Shown here in pieces: positions 52,586 to 60,057 of a DNA stretch of 64,000 nt (positions within the stretch are counted from its first letter, which is position 1; each line of letters begins with the position of its first letter). Origin of the DNA: Parafrigoribacterium_A soli (GTDB lineage: Bacteria > Actinomycetota > Actinomycetes > Actinomycetales > Microbacteriaceae); contig NZ_JBELNZ010000002.1 of assembly GCF_040227235.1 (NCBI RefSeq), forward strand, positions 620,001 through 684,000. Direction: 5' to 3'. Under the pieces are notes generated by a model. That model saw nothing but the letters and a program-made list of their open reading frames with translations, ran no database searches and was not told where the DNA came from. A program made the translations under genes and the position numbers.

Positions 52586-53410
52586 TTAGTGTTCCTCGAG
52601 CACTGCCAGCTGAATGTAGACAGCAGTGAGGAGGGTGAAGATGTATGCCTGCAGCACGATGATGAGCAGTTCGAACAGCGTGAACGCGATGCCGAAGGCG
52701 AACGTTCCGATTCCGAAGAGGCTGTACCAGCCGCCCGCCGTGAACAGGAAGAACTGGGTCGCCGCGAAGAACAGCACGAGCAGGAAGTGGCCGACCATCA
52801 TGTTCATCAGGAGTCGGAGGGTGAGCGTGATCGGCCGCAGCACGAAGGTGGAGATCAGCTCGATCACCGCGATAAGCGGAAGCAGGCCGCCGGGGACGCC
52901 CGGCGGGAAGAGTGCGTTCTTGAAGAAGTTTTTCGGGCTCTTGCGCACACCGGCGTAGATGAAGGTGCCGTAGGCGATCACGGCGAGTAGCAGCGGAACG
53001 CCGATGACCGAGGTGCCGGCGATGTTCAGACCCGGGATGACACCCGTGAGGTTGAGGCCGAGCACCATGAAGAAGATCGCGGTGAGCAGCGGCAGGAACC
53101 GGGTCCCGTCCTTCTTGCCGAGCAGGTCTTCCGCGATGCTGACGCGCACGAAGTCGAGGCCCATCTCGATGAGACTCTGGCCGCGCGTGGGAATGATGCG
53201 CATCTTGCGCGTCCCCAGCCAGAACACCAGCACGATGACCACAGCGACGAGCACCCGGATCATCATGATGCGGTTCATCTCGAACGGCGTGTTCGCGAAG
53301 AGGATGACGTCGGGGAAGAATTCCTCGATCGACGGCCCATGGAAACCCCCATCTCCGCTGCCACCTTCGGTGGCAAGCGGGAGGAGCGACGTGACGGCGT
53401 TAAGTAACAG
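52586..53410 (-). CDS. atpB: ATP synthase Fo a subunit (probable CTG start)
   Basis: The a subunit forms the proton half-channels; LTLRLLMNMMVGH carries the essential Arg, and six helices are visible. The first ATG in frame (53278) has no ribosome site and would drop the conserved FHGPSIEEFFPD segment. The frame is open to a TGA at 53440-53438, but no ATG, GTG or TTG precedes that segment. The best start is CTG at 53410, preceded by GGAG and a 6-base spacer, giving 274 residues beginning (M)LLNAVTSLLPLATEGG, similar to relatives. The start is therefore inferred; the gene itself is certain. Confidence 0.88.
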   Translation of the reverse strand: MLLNAVTSLLPLATEGGSGDGGFHGPSIEEFFPDVILFANTPFEMNRIMMIRVLVAVVIVLVFWLGTRKMRIIPTRGQSLIEMGLDFVRVSIAEDLLGKKDGTRFLPLLTAIFFMVLGLNLTGVIPGLNIAGTSVIGVPLLLAVIAYGTFIYAGVRKSPKNFFKNALFPPGVPGGLLPLIAVIELISTFVLRPITLTLRLLMNMMVGHFLLVLFFAATQFFLFTAGGWYSLFGIGTFAFGIAFTLFELLIIVLQAYIFTLLTAVYIQLAVLEEH

Positions 53411-53508
53411 CGCTAACTCCAGAATCGGGGCGTGACATCACGCGGCGAGGAAAAAGGGGGGAGGCGAACGCCTCAAACTCTATCAAGAGATTTGCGTCCG
53501 GCCGAATC

Positions 53509-53985
53509 TCAGCGGGTCGGCGCATCCCCCGCCTGGTCGCTCGACGCTGCCCCCGCGGCATCCGCGGTGCCATCGCCGGGAAGGGAGATGTCACTGACGT
53601 ACGGCATGCGGGATCGCGCGATCTCGACGAGATCCACGACGAGGGTTCCGACGACCGCGACGACGAGGCACACGAACATCACGGTCGGCTGCAGCCACGG
53701 CTGGTCCTTCAGCAGGAACACGAGGATGAGAAAGACGATGAACTTCAGGATCCACGCGCCCATGACGATGGCGAAGAAGCCCGCGAGGCCGAAACGTGTG
53801 GCAATGAGGATGCTGAGGGCAGTGATGGCGAGGAACAGCACGGCCATCGCGGTGCCGATCAGTGCCCCGGCGACGCCCGCCCATCCCGCCACGAGGTAGC
53901 CGACGACGGATCCGACCACGACGAGGCCGAGGGCGAGAACGCCGCCCCAGAGCAGGATCTTCTTCAATACGGGAACGGCGCTCAT
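53509..53985 (-). CDS. AtpI-like membrane protein
   Basis: A 158-residue protein with four TM helices and a polar C-terminal tail (LPGDGTADAAGAASSD). Its position just before atpB and after the WecA-like gene is that of atpI (ATP synthase protein I) in actinobacteria, where it may assist c-ring assembly or Mg2+ transport. The sequence is too diverged to name firmly. The ATG overlaps the upstream gene by ATGA. Confidence 0.7.
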   Translation of the reverse strand: MSAVPVLKKILLWGGVLALGLVVVGSVVGYLVAGWAGVAGALIGTAMAVLFLAITALSILIATRFGLAGFFAIVMGAWILKFIVFLILVFLLKDQPWLQPTVMFVCLVVAVVGTLVVDLVEIARSRMPYVSDISLPGDGTADAAGAASSDQAGDAPTR

Positions 53986-55313
53986 GCGGTGCCACTCTCT
54001 TTCTGTTGCGGGAGGTCTTGACTGGGGCGCTTCTGCGCGTCGCCGTCGCCGCGCACGAGGGCTCCGACGGCGGCATCCTGCTCGGCCCGGGCATCGGACG
54101 TGCCGTGGGCACCCGCGGGCGTCTGGTTCGCGGCCTCGTCGAGCGGGTCGAAGCGTGCGGCATCCGCCTGTTCGACGTCACCGGTCTCTGCCAGCTGCAC
54201 GGCGGCCTCGGCGACCTTGCGTCTGGTGAGTGGCGCGATGGTGAACCAGGTGCAGACCACCAGGCCCACCGCGATGATGGTGATCGCCCAAACCGCCTGC
54301 ACGAAGAGGAAGAGCAGGCAGCCGACCGAGACCACCGCTGTCCAGGCGTAGAAGATCAGGACGGCGTGGAAATGCGAGTGCCCCATATCGAGAAGCCGGT
54401 GGTGGAGATGCTTGCGGTCGGCGGTGAACGGCGACTTGCCCGCCCTGAGCCTGCGGATGACCGCGAGGGCGAAGTCGAGCAGCGGAACGATGAGCACCGC
54501 GAGGGGAAGCAGGATCGGGATGAACGCGGGCGCGAGTTGCTTCGTGTACTGGAGCGATGCGATGTCGACCTGGCCGGTGACGGAGATGGCGGAGGTCGCC
54601 ATTAGGAGCCCCACCAGAAGTGCTCCGGCGTCCCCCATGAAGAGTCGCGCCGGATGCCAGTTGAGCGGCAGGAAGCCGACGCAGGCGCCGATGAGCACGG
54701 CCGTGAGCAGCGAGGCTAGGTTGAAGTATTCCGCCTGGGCCATGGAGGTGGCAAGGATCCAGCTGTAGATGAGGAAGACGATGTTCGCGATGATGGCGAC
54801 ACCCGCCACGAGGCCGTCGAGTCCATCGATGAAGTTGACCGCGTTCATCACGAGCACGATGATCAGCACCGTCGTGACGAGCCCCGCGTAGGAGGACAAC
54901 ACAATGACCCCGCCCACGATGGGGATCGAGGTGAGCTGCACGCCCTGCCAGGCGAGCAGTCCCGCGGCAATCAGCTGTCCAGCCAGCTTCGTCATCCAGT
55001 CGAGGTCCCAGATGTCGTCGGCGACGCCGATGAGCACGATGATGAGCGCGGCACCGAAGATGGCGAGCACGGGGCCCGGTCGCGCAAAGACGAGATGGAA
55101 CTGGCTGAACTGCGACGCGATGGCCACGGTGACACCGATGCCGATGAACATCGCGACGCCGCCGAGGCGGGGGGTCGGTCGGGTATGAACGTCTCGAGCC
55201 CGGATCTTCGGATAGAGGCGGTACCGGTTGCTGAGCTTCCAGATGACCACCGCGAGACCGAAGGTGATACCCGCTGAGAGCACGCCCGCCAGCAGGTAAT
55301 AGACCAGCCTCAT
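53982..55313 (-). CDS. Undecaprenyl-phosphate GlcNAc-1-phosphate transferase, WecA/TagO-like
   Basis: A 443-residue polytopic enzyme of the MraY/WecA family with about 11 helices. DVHTRPTPRLGGVAMF, IGVADDIWDLDW, NFIDGLDGLVAGV (catalytic Asp) and the cytoplasmic loop KHLHHRLLDMGHSH are the family signatures. It transfers GlcNAc-1-P to undecaprenyl phosphate, starting wall polysaccharide or arabinogalactan-type polymer synthesis. A polar tail of about 65 residues follows the last helix. It overlaps its neighbours by ATGA on both sides. Confidence 0.9.
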   Translation of the reverse strand: MRLVYYLLAGVLSAGITFGLAVVIWKLSNRYRLYPKIRARDVHTRPTPRLGGVAMFIGIGVTVAIASQFSQFHLVFARPGPVLAIFGAALIIVLIGVADDIWDLDWMTKLAGQLIAAGLLAWQGVQLTSIPIVGGVIVLSSYAGLVTTVLIIVLVMNAVNFIDGLDGLVAGVAIIANIVFLIYSWILATSMAQAEYFNLASLLTAVLIGACVGFLPLNWHPARLFMGDAGALLVGLLMATSAISVTGQVDIASLQYTKQLAPAFIPILLPLAVLIVPLLDFALAVIRRLRAGKSPFTADRKHLHHRLLDMGHSHFHAVLIFYAWTAVVSVGCLLFLFVQAVWAITIIAVGLVVCTWFTIAPLTRRKVAEAAVQLAETGDVEQADAARFDPLDEAANQTPAGAHGTSDARAEQDAAVGALVRGDGDAQKRPSQDLPQQKESGTA

Positions 55314-56347
55314 GGCGTAGTTTCGCTCGGAACCGTCTCGCCGGCTGGCTTCTTCGTCGGCGTCTTCTTCGCGGCGGTCGCCTTCGCGGGCGTCTTCTTC
55401 GCGGGGGCCACCTTCGCCGTGGCGGGCGGCTTCACCGCGCGCTTTCCCGCCCCAGCCGTGACCGCCGGCGCAACGGCAGGCTTCTTCACCGCGGGTGCCT
55501 TAGCGGTGGGCTTCTTGGCCGCGGGTGCCTTGGCAGCGGGTTTCTTAGGGGTCGCTGCCTTCGCCGCGGCCGCCGGGGCTGGCTTCTTCGCGGCGGGCTT
55601 CTTCACCGCAGGCTCCTTCACCGCAGGCTCCGCGGCGGGGCTTGCCACGAGGTCAGCGCGCGCGAGCGACACCGTGGGCATGGCATCCAGAACCTCAGTG
55701 ATCGCCTCGTCGGAGATGACGCCGTGGCGCACGATGCTGATGGTGCCGCCTGGCCGCAAGAGTCCGGTCGCGTCCACGATGGTGGAGCCCGTGCCGTCGC
55801 CGGCCGCGGGATAGCGGCTGCCCACGATGCCGCCATCGAGGTAGACCTCGACGCTGTCGCCCAGCATCCGCTCGGCATCGTGCACCGTCATCGCCGCGGG
55901 CTCGCCGGTGAGGTTCGCCGAAGAGACCGCGAGCGGCCCGGTCTCTGAGAGCAGTTCGAGGGCGATGGGGTCGTCGGGCATGCGCAGGGCCACGGTGCCG
56001 TGGGTCTCCCCGAGGTTCCACTTGAGCGATTCCTGGGCGGGCAGGATGACGGTGAGGCCGCCTGGCCAGAACGCCTTGACCAGGGCGCGCACCTCATCCG
56101 GCACGACCTCGGCGAGCGCGTCGAGCGTGGGGATGCCGGGCACCAGCACGGGCGGCGGCGAGGCCGTCGTGCGGTTCTTCGCGTCGAGCAGTCGCAGCAC
56201 CGCGTCGGAGTTGAACGCGTCGACGGCCACGCCGTAGACGGTGTCAGTGGGCATGACGATCAGATCGCCCCGCCCGATCGCCGCGCGTGCGAGCCGCATA
56301 CCAGTGAGGAGTTCGCTCTGATCCGAGCAGTCATAGATGGTCGCCAT
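55310..56347 (-). CDS. tsaC: L-threonylcarbamoyladenylate synthase with K/A/P-rich C-terminal tail
   Basis: A YrdC/Sua5 enzyme that makes threonylcarbamoyl-AMP for tRNA t6A. ATIYDCSDQSELLTGMR starts the domain; VMPTDTVYGVAVDAF, PGGLTVIL, VALRMPDD and PLAVSSANLTGEPA are the substrate-binding motifs. The domain ends by about residue 225. The last about 110 residues are a low-complexity Lys/Ala/Pro tail with repeated KKPAAK and AKAP units, resembling histone H1-like tails. ATG at 56347 chosen from family N-termini; another ATG lies at 56359. A -10-like TACGAT is at 56358-56363. tsaC is used in the broad sense. Confidence 0.88.
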   Translation of the reverse strand: MATIYDCSDQSELLTGMRLARAAIGRGDLIVMPTDTVYGVAVDAFNSDAVLRLLDAKNRTTASPPPVLVPGIPTLDALAEVVPDEVRALVKAFWPGGLTVILPAQESLKWNLGETHGTVALRMPDDPIALELLSETGPLAVSSANLTGEPAAMTVHDAERMLGDSVEVYLDGGIVGSRYPAAGDGTGSTIVDATGLLRPGGTISIVRHGVISDEAITEVLDAMPTVSLARADLVASPAAEPAVKEPAVKKPAAKKPAPAAAAKAATPKKPAAKAPAAKKPTAKAPAVKKPAVAPAVTAGAGKRAVKPPATAKVAPAKKTPAKATAAKKTPTKKPAGETVPSETTP

Positions 56348-56437
56348 GTCGAAGAACATCGTAGCGGGAGCGCCTGTGCGTGAAACGCTCACGCGCGCGC
56401 CTGCGGCGTTTAGGCTGGATCGAGGAAAGGGAGTGAA

Positions 56438-57067
56438 GTGGACCTCTACCTGTTCGACTTCGACAAGACCCTTTATGCCTACGACTTTCGCCGGCGACTG
56501 CCAGCGCTTGCTCGCATCACGGGTGCGAGCGAGTATCACCTGGCCAAGAGCTGGTGGGCGGGAGGCTACGAGGCGCGCGCTGAGGCGGGTGCCTGGCGCA
56601 ACGCCCACGAATACCTCGAGAAGTTTGCCGAGGTCACCGGGTATCCGCTGTCACTCGAGCAGTGGTGCGAATCCCGTCACGAGGCGAGCACGCCGATCAC
56701 CGGAAGCGTTGCTGCGCTCCGTCGCAGCAGCGCCCTCGGCACCGTCTCGCTGTTCTCCAACAACCCCTCGCCGTTTGCCGAGACACTCGATCACACGGCG
56801 CCGGATGTCGCGGAGATCCTCGGTGAGAATGTGCTCGTGAGCTTCCAGCTCGGGGCGCGGAAGCCGGATGACGAGGCGAACCTGCGAGCGCTGCGGCACT
56901 ACGACGCGCGACCGGAAGACACACTCTTCATCGACGATTCGCGGGCGAACGTGGCGAGCGCCGCATCCCTCGGCATGCACGTGCACCACTTTCTGACCAT
57001 CGACGGAGTACCGCAGGTCGACGCACTGAACGACGCGATCGATCGCTTCGCGGGACGAAACGGATGA
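56438..57067 (+). CDS. HAD-family hydrolase (pyrimidine 5'-nucleotidase-like), first of two
   Basis: A 209-residue HAD phosphatase. Motif I FDFDKTLY, motif II LFSNN, motif III GARKPDDE and motif IV FIDDSRAN are complete; a helical cap lies between motifs I and II. GTG start with AAAGGGA upstream and a -10-like TAGGCT at 56411-56416. Divergent from the threonylcarbamoyl-AMP synthase. The substrate is unknown; small phosphomonoesters such as nucleotides are usual. Confidence 0.85.
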   Translation: MDLYLFDFDKTLYAYDFRRRLPALARITGASEYHLAKSWWAGGYEARAEAGAWRNAHEYLEKFAEVTGYPLSLEQWCESRHEASTPITGSVAALRRSSALGTVSLFSNNPSPFAETLDHTAPDVAEILGENVLVSFQLGARKPDDEANLRALRHYDARPEDTLFIDDSRANVASAASLGMHVHHFLTIDGVPQVDALNDAIDRFAGRNG

Positions 57068-57681
57068 GCCTGCTCTACATCTTCGACATGGACGACGTGC
57101 TGTACGAGTTCGACTGGTATGCGCGAATGACGGCCCTCAGCCGCATCACCGGACTGCCGCAGGACGAGCTTCGCGAACGGTGGTGGAACCAGGGCGGGGA
57201 GGCCGCGGCCGAGGCCGGCGACTACCTCTCCCCCGAGGACTATCTGCTCGCGTTCAATGAGGCCATTGGGTTTGTTCTGAGCGAAGACGACTGGCTGAGC
57301 GCACGCGGTGGTGCGATGACGGCGCTGCCTGACTCCATCGCCGCGGTGAAGCGCGCATCCGAGCTCGGTCAGGTGACCCTGCTGACAAACAATGGGCCAC
57401 TCACCTCGAGGCACATCAAGACGCTCGCGCCCGAGCTCGTGCCGGTGTTCGGTGATCACCTTTTCACCTCGAGCGACTACGGCGCTCGCAAGCCCGACCC
57501 GAAGGTATTCAGGGCCGTGCTCGAACGCTACGGCGTCGACGCATCCGACGCCTTCTTCGCCGACGACCTGCCCGAGAACATCGCAGGAGCGGAGTCCTGT
57601 GGCATCACGGGGCATCTGTTCACCGAGCCGAGCGGACTGCTGGCGGCCGTCGAGGCCTTCGCAGCGGCCCGCTCGGCCTGA
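57064..57681 (+). CDS. HAD-family hydrolase, second of two
   Basis: A 205-residue paralogue of the preceding protein, overlapping it by ATGA. Motif I is FDMDDVLYEFD (Val in place of the usual Thr), motif II LLTNNG, motif III GARKPDPK and motif IV FADDLPEN. The two share layout and local motifs such as ALxRITG near the start, so the pair arose by tandem duplication, though they are now quite different. Convergent with prmC. Confidence 0.85.
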   Translation: MSLLYIFDMDDVLYEFDWYARMTALSRITGLPQDELRERWWNQGGEAAAEAGDYLSPEDYLLAFNEAIGFVLSEDDWLSARGGAMTALPDSIAAVKRASELGQVTLLTNNGPLTSRHIKTLAPELVPVFGDHLFTSSDYGARKPDPKVFRAVLERYGVDASDAFFADDLPENIAGAESCGITGHLFTEPSGLLAAVEAFAAARSA

Positions 57682-57695
57682 ACCGAGGCCTCTCG

Positions 57696-57926
57696 TCAGC
57701 GACGACCGGCCTTGAGGCGGAACAGGACCGCTCCCCACAGCACGGCGATCACGAGGATGAGTGCGCACCAGCCGAGCGCGAGCAGCGCGACGCGGAGAAG
57801 GCGAGTCGTGAAGCGGAGAAAAGCGAGCGCGAGGCCGCGAAGCGCCGCTGAGGCGCCACTGAGGCGCCAGCTTGCGCCATTTCGGGGCGCTCGTTGCGGC
57901 AGGTGGTGGGTGGCGCGGTGGCACAC
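57696..57926 (-). CDS. Doubtful small single-TM protein
   Basis: A 76-residue frame on the minus strand after prmC. The last 35 residues look like a TM helix followed by FRLKAGRR and use GC-rich third positions like real genes. The first half, from a GTG without ribosome site, runs through palindromic intergenic DNA and direct repeats (GAGGCGCC twice near 57848-57868), and looks non-coding. It may be a short membrane peptide with an unseen start, or not a gene. It takes up most of the 321-bp gap at 57682-58002. Confidence 0.3.
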   Translation of the reverse strand: MCHRATHHLPQRAPRNGASWRLSGASAALRGLALAFLRFTTRLLRVALLALGWCALILVIAVLWGAVLFRLKAGRR

Positions 57927-57973
57927 CCGCCATGTGGCGCAACGGGAGAGGCCGCGCCGCTTGGGGGTGGACG

Positions 57974-57996
57974 CCCTTCGGCAAGCTCAGGGAACG
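57974..57996. repeat. Short palindromic repeat, copy 2
   Basis: CCCTTCGGCAAGCTCAGGGAACG matches the repeat at 49191-49217 at 20 or more of 23 positions (CGG for CGA). It lies 6 bp beyond the prmC stop, the same position and orientation relative to the upstream gene as the copy after atpA. GGGCCCACG next to it extends the potential hairpin. Confidence 0.6.
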
Positions 57997-58002
57997 TGGG
58001 CC

Positions 58003-58863
58003 CTAGCGGAGCGCCGTCGTCGCGCGGTCACGGCCGAGGAGGTCGCGGTGGCTGGCGATCGCGTGCCAGCCGTCCGCGGCGAGCAGCTCCGCGATCTGCG
58101 CGGCCTGCAGTTCGCCGTGCTCCAGCACGAGAGTGCCGCCCACGTAGAGCAGGCGACGAGCGACCGTGGAGACGGTGCGGATGACATCCAGTCCGTCTGC
58201 ACCACCGTAGAGCGCGAGCGCCGGATCGAACAGGCGCACCTCGGGGTCGCGGGGAATCGCATCCGTCGGAATATATGGCGGGTTCGAGGCGACGACCGCC
58301 ACGGTGCCGTCGAGTTCGGGCAGCGCGTCGGCGAGGTCACCGAGGAGGGCGGTGGCGTTCGTGGCGCCGCTCTCGCGGAAGTTGCGCTCGGTCCACGGGA
58401 AGGCGTCTGGCGAAAGTTCAACGCCGTAGACCGTGGAATGCGGGACCTCGGTGGCCATAGCGAGAGCAATCGCACCACTGCCGGTACCGAGGTCGACACC
58501 GATCGGCGATGCGGATGCCGCTGCCGCGAGGGCATCGATGGCGAACTGGGCGACGTGCTCGGTCTCCGGTCGCGGCACGAAGACACCGGGACCGACGGCG
58601 AGTTCGAGCGAACGGAACGGTGCCCGGCCGGTGATGTGCTGGAGCGGCTCGCGGGCTGCCCGGCGGGTGACAATGTCGCGGATGGCTGCGGCATCCGGTT
58701 CGCTGACCTCGGTGCCCGTGATGGCTTTTGCCTGCACCTCACCGCGGCTGAGCTGCAGCACGTGGCCGACCAGCAAATCCGCGTCGACGTCGGGCGACTC
58801 GATGCCCGCGGCCGCGAGGGCCTCGATCGCGCGGTTGCGCAGGTCGGCGATCGTGGCGGGCAT
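58003..58863 (-). CDS. prmC: Release factor glutamine N5-methyltransferase
   Basis: A 286-residue methyltransferase acting on the GGQ glutamine of release factors. The N-terminal helical part is followed by EHVAQFAIDAL, the SAM site VDLGTGSGAIALAMA and the catalytic VASNPPYIP. Its substrate prfA lies directly upstream (110 bp). A -10-like TAGATT (58872-58877) near the start suggests some independent transcription. Confidence 0.94.
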   Translation of the reverse strand: MPATIADLRNRAIEALAAAGIESPDVDADLLVGHVLQLSRGEVQAKAITGTEVSEPDAAAIRDIVTRRAAREPLQHITGRAPFRSLELAVGPGVFVPRPETEHVAQFAIDALAAAASASPIGVDLGTGSGAIALAMATEVPHSTVYGVELSPDAFPWTERNFRESGATNATALLGDLADALPELDGTVAVVASNPPYIPTDAIPRDPEVRLFDPALALYGGADGLDVIRTVSTVARRLLYVGGTLVLEHGELQAAQIAELLAADGWHAIASHRDLLGRDRATTALR

Positions 58864-58900
58864 GGCGTTCCAATCTAGCGCTTCTGAGCTGTCACCCCGT

Positions 58901-58947
58901 GCGGGTTTCGATACGCGGGCTCGTTCCTCGCACGCTACTCAACCCGC
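58901..58947. repeat. Palindromic repeat in the prfA-prmC gap
   Basis: GCGGGTT (58901-58907) pairs with AACCCGC (58941-58947) and encloses TTCGATACGCG and CGCACGCTACTC. The GTTTCGATACGC...GCTACTCAACC pattern is one I recognise as a common dispersed repeat in Microbacteriaceae and relatives (from memory). It may stop transcription or stabilise the prfA mRNA end. Confidence 0.55.
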
Positions 58948-58973
58948 GGGTAATGCCGACGGCAACTCGACCG

Positions 58974-60053
58974 TCAGTCGTCGGCGCCGAGGGCCTCGAG
59001 CCGTGCCTCTTCGTCCCACTGGATGCACGATTCGATGACGGGGCCGAGAGCGCCGTTCATCACGGTGTCGAGGTTGTAGGCCTTGTAGCCCGTGCGGTGG
59101 TCCGCGATGCGGTTCTCCGGGAAGTTGTACGTGCGGATGCGCTCGGAGCGGTCCATCGTGCGGATCTGACTCTTGCGCACGGCCGAGGCTTCGGCATCCG
59201 CCTGCTCCTGCTGATGAGCGAGGATGCGAGCGCGCAGCACACGCATCCCCGCCTCCTTGTTCTGCAGCTGGCTCTTCTCGTTCTGCATCGCCACCACGAT
59301 TCCCGTGGGGAGGTGGGTGATGCGAACGGCGGAGTCGGTCGTGTTGACCGACTGGCCGCCCGGGCCGCTTGAGCGGTAGACGTCGATCTTGAGGTCGTTC
59401 TGGCTGATCTCGACCTCTTCGGGCTCGTCGACCTCGGGGAAGACGAGGACGCCGGCGGCGGAGGTGTGGATTCGGCCCTGCGACTCGGTCGCCGGGACGC
59501 GCTGCACCCGGTGCACGCCACCCTCGTACTTGAGCTGCGCCCACACGCCCTCTGCGGGATCGCTCGCGTGGCCCTTGATGGCGAGCTGCACATCCTTGAT
59601 GCCGCCGAGGTCACTCGAGGTCTGCTCGATGATCTCGGTCTTCCACTTCTTGGATTCCGCGAAGTGCAGGTACATCCGCAGGAGGTCCCCGGCGAACAGC
59701 GCCGACTCGGCGCCGCCCTCCCCCATCTTGATCTCCATGATCACGTCGCGACCGTCGTTGGGGTCGCGCGGGATGAGCAGCCTGCGAAGACGCTCCTGCG
59801 CGGTCTCCAATTGCTCGGTGAGCACGGGCACCTCGGCGGCGAAGGACTCGTCCTCCCCCGCCATTTCGGTGGCTGCCGCGAGGTCATCCGTCAACTTATG
59901 CCACTGGTGGTATGCGGCGACGATGCGACTGAGCTCCGCGTACCGGCGGTTGACCTTCTTCGATCTGGCCGGGTTGGAGTGCAGTTCGGGATCGGCGAGC
60001 TGATCCTGAAGCTCCTCGTGCTCGGCCAGCAGGGTTGTTACTGACTCGAACAC
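58974..60053 (-). CDS. prfA: Peptide chain release factor 1
   Basis: A 359-residue class I release factor for UAA/UAG. GGQ is in SSGPGGQSVNTTDSAVRITH, the codon-recognition domain includes VPATESQGRIHTSAAGVLV, with the PxT-type VPAT, and the N-terminal helical domain is present. I chose the GTG at 60053, four bases after the rho stop, because the sequence upstream belongs to rho. Start VFESVTTLLAEHEEL fits the family. Confidence 0.95.
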   Translation of the reverse strand: MFESVTTLLAEHEELQDQLADPELHSNPARSKKVNRRYAELSRIVAAYHQWHKLTDDLAAATEMAGEDESFAAEVPVLTEQLETAQERLRRLLIPRDPNDGRDVIMEIKMGEGGAESALFAGDLLRMYLHFAESKKWKTEIIEQTSSDLGGIKDVQLAIKGHASDPAEGVWAQLKYEGGVHRVQRVPATESQGRIHTSAAGVLVFPEVDEPEEVEISQNDLKIDVYRSSGPGGQSVNTTDSAVRITHLPTGIVVAMQNEKSQLQNKEAGMRVLRARILAHQQEQADAEASAVRKSQIRTMDRSERIRTYNFPENRIADHRTGYKAYNLDTVMNGALGPVIESCIQWDEEARLEALGADD

Positions 60054-60057
60054 GTTC

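Noticed and set aside
53400..53594. 64-codon minus-strand frame before atpB
   Set aside because: It is Arg/Pro-rich, overlaps the end of the AtpI-like gene and has no ribosome site; its stop lies just inside atpB, so a coupling role cannot be excluded but is not supported.
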